A stretch of 64,000 bases of DNA, taken from positions 186,001-250,000 of the forward strand of contig CAVVCU010000004.1 of the NCBI GenBank assembly GCA_963746825.1. Direction: 5' to 3'. The notes under the pieces are model-generated. The model did not search any database. It worked only from the letters and a program-made list of their open reading frames with translations, and was not told where the DNA came from. Shown here piece by piece: positions 47,355 to 60,481 of the stretch (its first letter is position 1; each line of letters opens with the position of its first letter). The stretch comes from JACVRW01 sp963746825. Its GTDB lineage: Bacteria; Actinomycetota; Thermoleophilia; Solirubrobacterales; Thermoleophilaceae. The translations under genes were made by a program, and so were the position numbers.

Positions 47355-47891
47355 CGGCCAGCCGATCTCCAGCAGGTCGACCACGAACACCAGCGTCTCG
47401 TTCGGCCCGATCACCGGCGGCGAGCCCGCCGCGCCGTAGCCCAGCTCGGGCGGGATCGTGAGCACGCGCCGCCCGCCCTTCCTCATGCCGACTATCCCGC
47501 GGTCCCAGCCCTCGATCACCTGACCGCCTCCGAGCGGGAAGGCGTAGGGCTGGCCGGAGGTCCAGGAGGCCTCGAACTCCTCGCCGGTCGAGAAGTTCAC
47601 GCCCACGTACTGCACCACTACGTTGTCCCCCGCCTTGGCCACGGGACCCTTGCCCCTCACGATGTTCTCGGTCTCGAGGCGCCGCGGCGGCGACCCCGGA
47701 CGGCTTGGGCAGCTCCGGCTTGACGCTCGTGTCCTTCAGCGCCTCCCGGGCCTCCGAGGGCGTGGGTTCGGCCTGGGCTGCTGCTCCGCGCCCTGACCCG
47801 ATCCGCCCCCGTCCTCCTCGTCTTCGCCGCAAGCTGACGGCAGCAGCGCAGCCCCCAGGGCGAGCACAGCGATGAGGCGGAGGGGGCGCAT
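47351..47891 (-). CDS. FKBP-type peptidyl-prolyl isomerase lipoprotein, frameshifted
   Basis: The lipoprotein start MRPLRLIAVLALGAALLPSA then CGEDEED is at 47891 (signal and lipobox). A second frame gives QAEPTPSEAREALKDTSVKP ELPKPSG; the FKBP core follows in a third (VVVQYVGVNFSTGEEFEASW, GQVIEGWDRGIVGMRKGGRR, IPPELGYGAAGSPPVIGPNE, LVFVVDLLEIG). Frame changes are at about 47770 (-1, C run) and 47693 (+1, run of four G). A third near 47355 is needed to use the TAG at 47353-47351. Folding catalyst anchored outside the membrane; divergent from dnaK. Confidence 0.75.
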
Positions 47892-47930
47892 GAGGGCGGC
47901 GGAGGCTAACCGATCTTGTCGCTCCCTCTC

Positions 47931-47957
47931 AAATCTGCCATACTGCCACTTAGATTT
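47931..47957. promoter_or_regulatory. Candidate heat-shock operator upstream of dnaK
   Basis: Perfect inverted repeat AAATCT (47931-47936) / AGATTT (47952-47957) in the 105-base divergent region between the FKBP and dnaK genes. The classical HspR HAIR consensus (CTTGAGT-N7-ACTCAAG) is not present here, so this is a guess based on position and symmetry, with hspR in the same operon. Confidence 0.35.
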
Positions 47958-47996
47958 CTTTCAACCTGAACCCTAAGCACTAAGGAGCAGAATCAA

Positions 47997-49907
<1,911 letters not shown>

Positions 49908-49974
49908 CGGTGTTCGAGAACCAGCCATCTCCGGTTCCCCCGGAGGATGGGCTCGGCGGACCCGGACGGAGCCC

Positions 49975-50541
49975 GTGACCTCGCGCGACGAGGCGGGGGA
50001 GCCCTCCGGGGACGAGGACCCTGCCGTGGAGCGGGAGATCCTCGAAGAGAAGGAAGCGGCCGAGTCCGGAACCACGGACTCGGCTGCCGATCCCCTGGCC
50101 GCGATGCAGCGGGAGCGAGACGAGTACCTCGACCTGGCCCGCCGCACCCAGGCCGACTTCGAGAACTACCGCAAGCGCGCCGCCCGTGAGACGGCGGCCT
50201 CGGGGGAGCGCGCCAAGAGCGGGCTCGTCCGCGAGCTGCTGCCCGTGGTCGACAACCTCGAGCGGGCGCTGTCGTCCGCCTGAGCTGATCCCGCCCAACC
50301 CGAGCAGCATCTCGCCGAGGGCGTGCGGCTCGTGCACTCGGCCCTCATCGCCGTGCTCGAGCGCAACGGCGTCCAGCAGTTCGACCCGCGCGGGGATCGC
50401 TTCGATCCCGGCGAGCACGAGGCCCTCTCGATGCGCCCCGAGGAGGGCGCCGAGTCGGGCCTCGTGATCGACGTGGTCGAGAAGGGCTACCGCGCCAACG
50501 GAACCATCCTGCGTCCGGCCCGAGTGGTCGTCTCCGCCTGA
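49975..50541 (+). CDS. grpE: Nucleotide exchange factor GrpE with in-frame TGA
   Basis: 188 codons. Coiled-coil part ADPLAAMQRERDEYLDLARR then TQADFENYRKRAARETAASG; KSGLVRELLPVVDNLERALS; and the beta-domain FDPGEHEALSMRPEEGAESG with VVEKGYRANGTILRPARVVV. A TGA at 50281-50283 interrupts the same frame between LERALSSA and ADPAQPEQHLAEGVRLVHSA. No frameshift occurs: both sides are in one frame and both are conserved GrpE. Most simply a C/G-to-T error or a recent nonsense mutation. Releases ADP from DnaK. Start GTG 49975 is the best supported. Confidence 0.88.
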
Positions 50542-50545
50542 GCCC

Positions 50546-51637
50546 ATGGCCACGACGAAGGATCCGTACAAGACGCTCGGCGTCGCCAAGGGCGCGTCCG
50601 ACGAGGAGATCAAGAAGGCCTATCGCAAGCTGGCCCGGGAGAATCACCCGGACCGAAACGCCGGCGACAAGGCCGCCGAGGAGCGCTTCAAGGAGGTCCA
50701 GGAGGCCTACTCGATCCTCTCCGATCCCGACAAGCGCAAGGAGTACGACGCGGGCGGCGGGATCTTCGGCGGCGCCGGCGGCTTCGACCCGAACTCCTTC
50801 CGCGGAGGGAACTTCGGCGGCTTCGGCGACATCCTGGGGGACATCTTCGGCAACCGGGGCGCCGGCGGCGCGAGCCAGCGCCCCGAGCGCGGCCGCGATC
50901 TCGAGACCGAGGTCCACATCTCCTTCGACCAGGCCATGGAGGGCGCTCAGGTGCCGGTGTCGGTGCCGCTCTCGGCGCCCTGCCCGACGTGCCGGGGCAC
51001 CGGCGCCCGGCCGGGAACCACGCCGTCGATCTGCTCGCGCTGCCAGGGCCGGGGCGTCGAGGCCGAGTCGCAGGGCCTGTTCTCGATATCCCAGCCCTGC
51101 CGCCTGTGCGGCGGCACGGGCACCGAGATCAAGGACCCCTGCCCGACCTGCGAGGGCTCCGGGCGCACCCGCCAGGTCAAGCGCTACCGCGTGAACATCC
51201 CGGCCGGTGTTCGGGACGGCAGCCGGGTCCGCCTGGCCGGCAAGGGCGAGGCCGGCCCGCGCGGCGGCCCGGAGGGCGACCTGTACGCCATCACGCGCGT
51301 GGGCGATTCACCGATCTTCAGCCGTAAGGGCGACAACCTCGAGGTCGAGGTCCCGATCACCGTGCCCGAGGCGATTCGCGGAGCCACGATCGAGGTGCCG
51401 ACGCTGCCCGGCACCAAGCGCATCCGCGTGGCCCCGGGCACCGCGCACGGCACCGTTCAGCGGCTGCGCGGCGAGGGCCCGCCCAAGCTCGGCGGGCGCG
51501 GGCGCGGCGACCTGCACTACCGCCTGGTGATCGAGGTGCCGAGCGACCTCTCCGAGGAGGAGCGCGAGGCGGTCGACGACCTGGCCGCGGTGATGAACGG
51601 CAACCCGCGGGAGCGGTTGCTCTCGCGCGACGGCTGA
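50546..51637 (+). CDS. dnaJ: Chaperone DnaJ (Hsp40)
   Basis: 363 residues. J domain with the HPD motif (RENHPDRNAGDK) and Gly/Phe-rich linker (GGGIFGGAGGFDPNSFRGGN). Four zinc-finger repeats: CPTCRGTG, CSRCQGRG, CRLCGGTG, CPTCEGSG. C-terminal substrate-binding domains. Stimulates DnaK ATPase. Four bases after grpE. Confidence 0.97.
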   Translation: MATTKDPYKTLGVAKGASDEEIKKAYRKLARENHPDRNAGDKAAEERFKEVQEAYSILSDPDKRKEYDAGGGIFGGAGGFDPNSFRGGNFGGFGDILGDIFGNRGAGGASQRPERGRDLETEVHISFDQAMEGAQVPVSVPLSAPCPTCRGTGARPGTTPSICSRCQGRGVEAESQGLFSISQPCRLCGGTGTEIKDPCPTCEGSGRTRQVKRYRVNIPAGVRDGSRVRLAGKGEAGPRGGPEGDLYAITRVGDSPIFSRKGDNLEVEVPITVPEAIRGATIEVPTLPGTKRIRVAPGTAHGTVQRLRGEGPPKLGGRGRGDLHYRLVIEVPSDLSEEEREAVDDLAAVMNGNPRERLLSRDG

Positions 51638-51642
51638 GCGGC

Positions 51643-52092
51643 ATGAGCGGCATGGGCGACAACCGTTCCGAGCGCGATCGCGGGGTCTACATGATCTCGG
51701 TGGCGGCCGAGCTGGCGGGCATGCACCCCCAGACGCTGCGCATCTATGAGACGCGCGGCCTCATCACCCCCAAGCGCTCGCCCAAGAACACGCGGCTCTA
51801 CTCGCAGGAGGACGTCGTCCTCCTGCGCCGCATCCAGGAGCTGACCGGTGAGCTGGGCATGAACCTGGCCGGGGTGGAGCGGGTGTTCGAGCTCGAGAGC
51901 GAGATCGAGCGGATGCGCCGTCACCTTCGCGCCGTGGAGCGCCAGGCCGCGCGCGTTCAGCAGGAGCTGCGCGACGAGATCGACCGCGTGCGCCGCTCGT
52001 TCAAGGCGGAGATGGTGGTCTACCAGCCTCCGTCGCAGGCGCTCGCCGCCCGACATCGCGGCGTGCGGATTCCCATTCAACACAGGCACTGA
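51643..52092 (+). CDS. hspR: Heat-shock repressor HspR (MerR family)
   Basis: 149 residues. MerR-type helix-turn-helix: YMISVAAELAGMHPQTLRIY and ETRGLITPKRSPKNTRLYSQ, followed by a coiled-coil dimer helix (ELESEIERMRRHLRAVERQA). Represses the dnaK operon, with DnaK as corepressor, in other actinobacteria. Five bases after dnaJ and followed after 3 bases by clpB. Confidence 0.92.
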   Translation: MSGMGDNRSERDRGVYMISVAAELAGMHPQTLRIYETRGLITPKRSPKNTRLYSQEDVVLLRRIQELTGELGMNLAGVERVFELESEIERMRRHLRAVERQAARVQQELRDEIDRVRRSFKAEMVVYQPPSQALAARHRGVRIPIQHRH

Positions 52093-52095
52093 TCC

Positions 52096-54636
<2,541 letters not shown>

Positions 54637-54662
54637 GACCGCCCGCCCACACGCCCCGGGGG

Positions 54663-55364
54663 CTAGTCGATCTGAATCCAGGACGACCCGCCGGCGCCCA
54701 CCGACGCGATCGCCGGGCGCACCGTACGGAAGATCGTCACGTTGAAGGTCGACTTGTACTCGCGCTTGCTCTTGTAGCGCCGGAAGGCGTCGAACTGGAC
54801 CTTGTAGGTGCCCGACGCGGCGCCGGACGGGAACAGGCGCTTCTTGGCCGTGACCTTCTTGCACGGCCCCTTGATGCGGCCGATCTTGACGTTGCGCGCC
54901 GCGCCGCGGCCGCGCTTGATGTGCGCCCAGAGGTTGTTGCCGCCGCCGAAGAATCCCCGCGCGCCGATCGTGAGCAGGCGCTCGGGCTTGCCGCGCTTGG
55001 GCTTGAGCGAGACGTCGGTGGCGGTCACCAGCAGGCTGAGCGCCGCGGTGTTGGCCGGGTTGGCCGTGTCGGTGGCCAGGTAGTCGAGCGTCTGCTGGCC
55101 CTTGAGCAGGCCGGGCAGCGTCAGGTTCGCGCTCACCTGGCCGGCCGCGTCGGCGAGGATCGGCGGGTTGGCCACCAGTGGCACGCCGTCGCGGGAGAAG
55201 TCGACCTGGGCGTTGGGCGTGAAGCCCGCGCCGGGCAGGAAGACCGGTGAGCCTTCGGGGTAGCAGTCCAGCGCGGGATCGGCGACGAGGGTGGCCGCCT
55301 GGGCGAGCGAGGACCCGGCGAGAGCGACGACGACGGCCGCGACGGTGGCGACGAGAAACTTCAT
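54663..55364 (-). CDS. Secreted protein with Ig-like domains, unknown function
   Basis: 233 residues from ATG 55364 (AGGAG upstream). Signal peptide MKFLVATVAAVVVALAGSSL with cleavage near AQA. The rest is beta-rich: LVADPALDCYPEGSPVFLPG, VDFSRDGVPLVANPPI and an RGRGAARNVKIGRIKGPCKK-like basic section with two cysteines. No catalytic motif. It is convergent with clpB (26 bases). Confidence 0.75.
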   Translation of the reverse strand: MKFLVATVAAVVVALAGSSLAQAATLVADPALDCYPEGSPVFLPGAGFTPNAQVDFSRDGVPLVANPPILADAAGQVSANLTLPGLLKGQQTLDYLATDTANPANTAALSLLVTATDVSLKPKRGKPERLLTIGARGFFGGGNNLWAHIKRGRGAARNVKIGRIKGPCKKVTAKKRLFPSGAASGTYKVQFDAFRRYKSKREYKSTFNVTIFRTVRPAIASVGAGGSSWIQID

Positions 55365-55476
55365 GGCGGGCGGGATCTCCTGTTTAGGTGGGCACAACCG
55401 AGGCTAGCGCGGGACCGCACATCTCGCTACATCGAAGTACATTCCGGCGAGTCGTCCTACGCCAAAGGAGAACGCC

Positions 55477-55758
55477 GTGCCGACCTTCGTGATGCTCTCC
55501 ACCCTGACCCCGGAGGGCGTTCAGACGCTCAAGAGCAATCCTTCGCGTATCCGCGAGGTCAACAAGGAGATCGAGCAGTTGGGCGTCACCGTCAAGGCGC
55601 AGTGGGCGACGCTCGGCCAGTACGACTTCGTGAACGTGATCGAGGCTCCCGACGAGACCACCGTGGCCCGCGTATCGCTCGAGCTCGGGTCCCGCGGGAC
55701 GGCTCGTTACGAGACGCTCTCGGCGATCCCGGTCGAAGACTTCATCTCCGCGCTTTGA
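55477..55758 (+). CDS. GYD-domain protein
   Basis: 93 residues, GTG 55477 with AAGGAG 6 bases upstream. FVMLSTLTPEGVQTLKSNPS and LGQYDFVNVIEAPDETTVAR match the small GYD domain family (dimeric alpha-beta barrel-like). Function unknown. Its stop overlaps the purD start (TTGA), so the two are translationally coupled; a conserved link to purine synthesis would be worth testing. Confidence 0.88.
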   Translation: MPTFVMLSTLTPEGVQTLKSNPSRIREVNKEIEQLGVTVKAQWATLGQYDFVNVIEAPDETTVARVSLELGSRGTARYETLSAIPVEDFISAL

Positions 55759-57014
55759 CCAAGGTGTTGGTCGTGGGCGGGGGCGGGCGCGAGCACGCGC
55801 TGCTGCGGACGCTGCGCCGCAGCCCCCGCGATCCGGAGCTGCTCGCCGCTCCGGGCAACGCCGGCATCGCCCGCGACGGGATCGAATGCCTGCCTGACGA
55901 CGACGTCGTTGCGCTCGCACGCGAGCGGGCGGTCGACCTCGTGGTGGTGGGCCCCGAGGCGCCGCTCGTCGCCGGCCTGGTCGACGATCTCGCTGCCGCG
56001 GACATCGCCGCCTTCGGCCCCACCAAGGCCGCCGCGCGCATCGAGGGCTCGAAGGCCTACGCCAAGGAGCTCATGAAGGCCACCGGAGTGCCGACGGCCG
56101 GGCACGTGCTCTTTCGCGACCGCGACGAGGCCGCCGAGCACCTGGCCTGCGCGTCCTACCCGGCGGTCCTCAAAGCCGACGTGCTGGCCGCGGGCAAGGG
56201 CGTGATCATCGCCGCCGACGAGCGGGAGGCGCGCGCGGCGCTCGACGTGTTCTTCGTGGAGGAGCGCTTCGGCGACACCGAGGTGGTGCTTGAGGAGTTC
56301 CTCGAAGGGGAGGAGCTCTCGCTGCTCGCGCTGTGCGACGGAGAGCGCGCGCTGCCGCTGGCTCCGGCGCAGGACTACAAGCGCATCTTCGACGGCGACG
56401 AGGGACCCAACACCGGCGGTATGGGGAGCTACTCGCCCGTGCCCGGCGTGGACGACGACACCCTGGGCGAGCTGGCGCGCGTGGCCCATCAGCCGATCGT
56501 CGACGAGCTGCGCCGACAGGGCACCCCTTTTCACGGTGTGCTCTACGCGGGCCTGATGATCACCGCCTCGGGCCCGAAGGTGCTCGAGTACAACGCCCGC
56601 TTCGGCGATCCCGAGACGCAGGCCGTGCTCCCGCGCCTGCGCTCCGACCTGCTCGAGCTGCTCGAGGCCTCCACCCGGCCGGGTGGATTGGCCGGCGTGG
56701 CTCCCGAGTGGTCGAGCGACTGGGGGGTGACCGTGGTGCTCGCCTCCCGCGGCTACCCCGAGTCGTCGTCCTCGGGCGACGTGATCAGCGGCCTCGACCG
56801 CGTGCAGGGCGCCGACGTCTTCCACGCCGGCACGGCGGAGCGCGACGGCGAGGTGGTGACCGCGGGCGGCCGCGTGCTGGGAGTGACCGCTCTGGGCGCC
56901 GGTCCGGCCGAGGCCCGCGAGCGCGCCTACGCCGCCGCGGAGGGCATCGAGTTCGACGGGCGCCAGATGCGCAGCGACATAGCCGCCCGTGCTGTCGATA
57001 AGGTCGCCGCGTGA
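55755..57014 (+). CDS. purD: Phosphoribosylamine-glycine ligase
   Basis: 419 residues, TTG start at 55755. VLVVGGGGREHALLRTLRRS, AAFGPTKAAARIEGSKAYAK, ATP-grasp YPAVLKADVLAAGKGVIIAA, PAQDYKRIFDGDEGPNTGGM and KVLEYNARFGDPETQAVLPR. Joins glycine to phosphoribosylamine in purine synthesis. First of purD-purE-purB. Confidence 0.96.
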   Translation: MTKVLVVGGGGREHALLRTLRRSPRDPELLAAPGNAGIARDGIECLPDDDVVALARERAVDLVVVGPEAPLVAGLVDDLAAADIAAFGPTKAAARIEGSKAYAKELMKATGVPTAGHVLFRDRDEAAEHLACASYPAVLKADVLAAGKGVIIAADEREARAALDVFFVEERFGDTEVVLEEFLEGEELSLLALCDGERALPLAPAQDYKRIFDGDEGPNTGGMGSYSPVPGVDDDTLGELARVAHQPIVDELRRQGTPFHGVLYAGLMITASGPKVLEYNARFGDPETQAVLPRLRSDLLELLEASTRPGGLAGVAPEWSSDWGVTVVLASRGYPESSSSGDVISGLDRVQGADVFHAGTAERDGEVVTAGGRVLGVTALGAGPAEARERAYAAAEGIEFDGRQMRSDIAARAVDKVAA

Positions 57015-57508
57015 GCGAGACCGGCGAGATCACCCCCGTTCCACCATCTGCTCCGGTCACCGAGACCGAGGTGGAGCACCAGTTCGACGATCTCGACGTC
57101 GACGCCCCTCCCCAGGTGGGGATCGTGATGGGCTCGAAGAGCGACATGCCGGTGATGGAGAAGGCCGCCGCCGAGCTCGAGGAGCGCGGCATCCGGCACG
57201 AGACCCGCGTGATGAGCGCGCACCGCGAGCCCGACACCGTGGCCGAGTACGCCAAGAACGCCCGGATGCGCGGGTTGAAGGTGATCATCGCCGGGGCCGG
57301 GCTGTCGGCCGCGCTGCCTGGAGTGGTGGCCGCGCACAGCGACCTGCCGGTGATCGGCGTGCCGCTCACCTCCAAGACATCCGTGGCGGGCGGTCTCGAC
57401 GCCCTCCTGTCGGTGACCCAGATGCCGCCCGGGGTCCCGGTGGCGTCGGTCGGGATCGACAACGCCAAGAACGCCGCCGTGCTGGCGGCGAGGATCCTCA
57501 ACCTCTGA
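57011..57508 (+). CDS. purE: N5-carboxyaminoimidazole ribonucleotide mutase
   Basis: 165 residues. VGIVMGSKSDMPVMEKAAAE, RVMSAHREPDTVAEYA, VIIAGAGLSAALPGVVAAHS, and VGIDNAKNAAVLAARI; the first ~30 residues (MSETGEITPVPPSAPVTETE) are an extra tail. Moves the carboxylate from N5 to C4 in AIR-derived nucleotide. GTG 57011 overlaps the purD stop. A separate purK (needed for the N5-CAIR route) is not in the window. Confidence 0.94.
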   Translation: MSETGEITPVPPSAPVTETEVEHQFDDLDVDAPPQVGIVMGSKSDMPVMEKAAAELEERGIRHETRVMSAHREPDTVAEYAKNARMRGLKVIIAGAGLSAALPGVVAAHSDLPVIGVPLTSKTSVAGGLDALLSVTQMPPGVPVASVGIDNAKNAAVLAARILNL

Positions 57509-57515
57509 GCCCGCC

Positions 57516-58799
57516 GTGATCGAGCGCTACACCCGCCCGGAGATGGGAGGCGTGTGGGCCGAGGGGCACAAGCTGCTCACGTGGCTCGCCGTCGAGGTGG
57601 CCGTGGTGGAGGCGCTGGCCGAGCAGGGCACGGTGCCCGCCGAGGACGCCGAGGCCATCCGCGATCGCGCCTCGTTCACGGTCGAGGCGGTGCAGGAGCG
57701 CGAGCAGGTGACCGGACACGACGTGGCCGCGTTCGTGGACGTGGTGGCCGAGACGGTCGGCCCGGCGGGGCGATGGGTCCACCACGGCCTGACCTCGTCG
57801 GACGTGCTCGACACAGCGCTCGCGCTCCAACTCCGCCAGGCCGGCCTGATCCTGATCGGCGGCGCGCGCGATTTCCGCGATGCGCTGGCCGGCGCGGCCC
57901 GCGCCCACGCCGACACCCTGTGCGTGGGCCGCACCCACGGCATCCACGCCGAGCCCACCACCTTCGGCGTGAAGCTGGCGGGCTTCGCCTTCGAGGCCGA
58001 CCGCAACCTGCGCCGCCTGGAGCGCGCCGTCGAGGGAGTGTCGGTGGCGGCGCTCTCGGGCGCGGTGGGCACCTACTCGGCCAACGGCCCCGAGCTCGAG
58101 GAGGCGGTCCTGTCGCACCTGGGCCTGCGCCGGGAGGACGTGTCCACCCAGGTGGTGCCGCGCGATCGCCACGCCGAGCTGCTCGACGCGATCGCCCTGG
58201 CCGGGGCGGGCCTCGAGCGCTTCGCCACCGAGATCCGCAACCTCCAGCGCACCGAGGTACGCGAGGTCGAGGAGCCGTTCCGAACCGGGGCCCAGAAGGG
58301 GTCCTCGGCCATGCCCCACAAGCGCAACCCGATAACGAGCGAGCGCATCACGGGCATCGCCCGGCTCCTGCGCGCGTACGCCCTGACCGGGCTCGAGAAC
58401 GTGGCGCTCTGGCACGAGCGCGACATCTCGCATTCGTCGGTCGAGCGAGTCAGCCTGCCGGACGCGACGATCCTGCTCGACTACGCCCAGCACCTCGCGA
58501 CCGGTGTGGTCGAGGGGATGGTCGTGCACGCGGACCGGATGCGGGCCAACGTCGAGGCCACCCACGGCGCCCTGTTCTCCCAGCGCGCCCTGCTCGCCCT
58601 GGTGGAGGGAGGCCGCTCGCGCGACGAGGCCTACGCGATCGTGCAGGAGAACGCGCAGCGCGCCTGGGACACCGGCACCCACTTCCGGGCCCTGCTGGGG
58701 GAGGCGGCTCCCGAGCTGGATCTCGATTCGGTGTTCGACCCCGAGCCCTTCGTGCGCCACGCGCAGGCGATCGTGGGCCGGCTGGACGAGCTGAGCTAG
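57516..58799 (+). CDS. purB: Adenylosuccinate lyase
   Basis: 427 residues. VHHGLTSSDVLDTALALQLR, VGRTHGIHAEPTTFGVKLAG, QKGSSAMPHKRNPITSERIT (signature) and ALWHERDISHSSVERVSLPD. Releases fumarate in two steps of purine synthesis. GTG start 7 bases after purE. Confidence 0.96.
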   Translation: MIERYTRPEMGGVWAEGHKLLTWLAVEVAVVEALAEQGTVPAEDAEAIRDRASFTVEAVQEREQVTGHDVAAFVDVVAETVGPAGRWVHHGLTSSDVLDTALALQLRQAGLILIGGARDFRDALAGAARAHADTLCVGRTHGIHAEPTTFGVKLAGFAFEADRNLRRLERAVEGVSVAALSGAVGTYSANGPELEEAVLSHLGLRREDVSTQVVPRDRHAELLDAIALAGAGLERFATEIRNLQRTEVREVEEPFRTGAQKGSSAMPHKRNPITSERITGIARLLRAYALTGLENVALWHERDISHSSVERVSLPDATILLDYAQHLATGVVEGMVVHADRMRANVEATHGALFSQRALLALVEGGRSRDEAYAIVQENAQRAWDTGTHFRALLGEAAPELDLDSVFDPEPFVRHAQAIVGRLDELS

Positions 58800-58856
58800 G
58801 GGCCGACACCTGTCCAGTCGCGGGCGCCGGCCCTATGGTCCGGTCGCCTGGCGGCG

Positions 58857-60479
58857 ATGAAGGGAGGAGTGCCCCAGACGCCCAAGAAGCGCCGCAAGCG
58901 CAAGCCCGCCCCGCGCTGCCGGGTCTCGCGCCCGCGTAAGCCCCGCGCGAAGCGGGCGTCGCAGTACGCCTTCGATCCCGAGCTCGGCGTAGCCCGGCGT
59001 AAGAAGCCCACCAAGCGGCCCACCTGCAAGCGGCGCAAGCGCCGCCCCCCGCGCCGCCCGGTGGCCCAGCCCACTCCGGCCCCGCCCTCGCCACCCAGCC
59101 CGCCGCGCCCGGGTCGTCTCCCCTCTCCGGTGGCCCTCTACGGCGGAGCCTTCGGCCGGGCTCAGGCGGAGCGGCTGCTCTGGCGCGCGGGCTTCGGCCC
59201 GTCGCCCGGATGGCCCGAGGCCCTCGCCGCGATGGGGCTCGACGCCGCGGTCGAGGCCGTGATCTCCCCGCCGGGCGCCGAGACCTTCACCGGCGCCGAG
59301 CCCAAGGCGGGCGCCACGGCCGGCCCACTCGAGCCCGACGACCTGTTCGGGCACGACCACCTCTTCTGGCTCGACCGGATGGTGCGCAGCAACCAGCCCT
59401 TCGTCCAGCGCATGGCGCTGATCTGGCACGACTGGTTCGCCACCTCCAACAACGAGGTGGGCAACCAGCGGATGATGCTCGACCAGTACGAGCTCTTCCG
59501 GCGCGCCGGTCGCGGCTCGTTCGAGGGGCTCGTACGCGAGGTGACCACCGACCCGGCCATGCTCAGCTGGCTCAACGGCACCTCCAACCGCCGCGGCGCC
59601 ATCAACGAGAACTACGCGCGCGAGCTGATGGAGCTCTTCACCCTGGGCGCCGACCGCGGCGCCTACAGCGAGACCGACGTGCGGGAGCTCGCGCGGTCGC
59701 TGTCGGGCTGGCGCCGCGACTACGTGGAGGGCATCGGCTACACGAACTTCCGCTTCGACCCGAACCGCTGGGACACCGGCCAGAAGACCGTGTTCGGCCG
59801 CACCGGCGCCTTCACGTGGGAGGACGCGTACCGCATGTGCGTGCAGCACCCCCAGCACGCCTCCTACTTCGTGCGCAAGCTGTGGAGCTACTTCATTGCC
59901 GTGCCCCCGCCGGCCGATGAGGCGGCCCGCCTGGAGAGCTTCTACGTCCAGTCGGGCCACCAGATCCTGCCCGTGGTGCGGGCCATCCTGCGCCACCCGC
60001 TGCTCTACGAGGGGCCGCGCATGGTCAAGCCGCCGGTGGTGTTCAACGCCGGGCTGCTGCGGGCGGTGCGACGGCCGATCGACACCTACGAGTGGGTCAA
60101 CCTGGCCGACATCGCCGGCCAGCACCTGTTCTATCCACCCGACGTGGCGGGATGGAACGACGAGCGCTGGCTCGACTCCAGCACCATTCGCGGGCGCTGG
60201 CAGATGGTCTACCGCGTGCTCAACGACCGCTACGTGGCCGGCTCGACCGCGCAGAACAACTACGACCGTACGGAGACGCCGGAGCTGGCGCTGCAGCGGG
60301 CAGCCGGCTTCTGGGCGACCCCGGAGCTGACCGCGGAGACGCGGGCGTCGCTGCTCGGCTTCTCGCAGAGCTGCTTCACCGAGCCCACCGGCGCCACCCA
60401 GAAGTCCCAGTTTCGCGCCTACCGCCAGAACGCGCTGATGCAGCTGATCGGTGTGTCCCCCGACCTCCAGACAGGCTGA
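58857..60479 (+). CDS. DUF1800 protein with basic cysteine-containing N-terminus
   Basis: 540 residues. The first ~70 residues are extremely basic (KKRRKRKPAPRCRVSRPRKP) with two cysteines and a Pro-rich spacer; then the DUF1800 domain: FGRAQAERLLWRAGFGPSPG, MALIWHDWFATSNNEVGNQR, NENYARELMELFTLGADRGA, FVRKLWSYFIAVPPPADEAA, FYPPDVAGWNDERWL. No usual signal peptide precedes it. DUF1800 is nearly always beside a DUF1501 gene, as here (2 bases apart); their biochemical function is not established. Confidence 0.88.
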   Translation: MKGGVPQTPKKRRKRKPAPRCRVSRPRKPRAKRASQYAFDPELGVARRKKPTKRPTCKRRKRRPPRRPVAQPTPAPPSPPSPPRPGRLPSPVALYGGAFGRAQAERLLWRAGFGPSPGWPEALAAMGLDAAVEAVISPPGAETFTGAEPKAGATAGPLEPDDLFGHDHLFWLDRMVRSNQPFVQRMALIWHDWFATSNNEVGNQRMMLDQYELFRRAGRGSFEGLVREVTTDPAMLSWLNGTSNRRGAINENYARELMELFTLGADRGAYSETDVRELARSLSGWRRDYVEGIGYTNFRFDPNRWDTGQKTVFGRTGAFTWEDAYRMCVQHPQHASYFVRKLWSYFIAVPPPADEAARLESFYVQSGHQILPVVRAILRHPLLYEGPRMVKPPVVFNAGLLRAVRRPIDTYEWVNLADIAGQHLFYPPDVAGWNDERWLDSSTIRGRWQMVYRVLNDRYVAGSTAQNNYDRTETPELALQRAAGFWATPELTAETRASLLGFSQSCFTEPTGATQKSQFRAYRQNALMQLIGVSPDLQTG

Positions 60480-60481
60480 CC

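Noticed and set aside
47892..47996. HAIR or CIRCE element upstream of dnaK
   Set aside because: Neither consensus is present; only a 6-base inverted repeat was found and is reported as a weak candidate.
50281..50283. Selenocysteine or TGA recoding in GrpE
   Set aside because: GrpE has no catalytic Cys there, no SECIS-like element was recognised, and TGA ends many other genes in the window.
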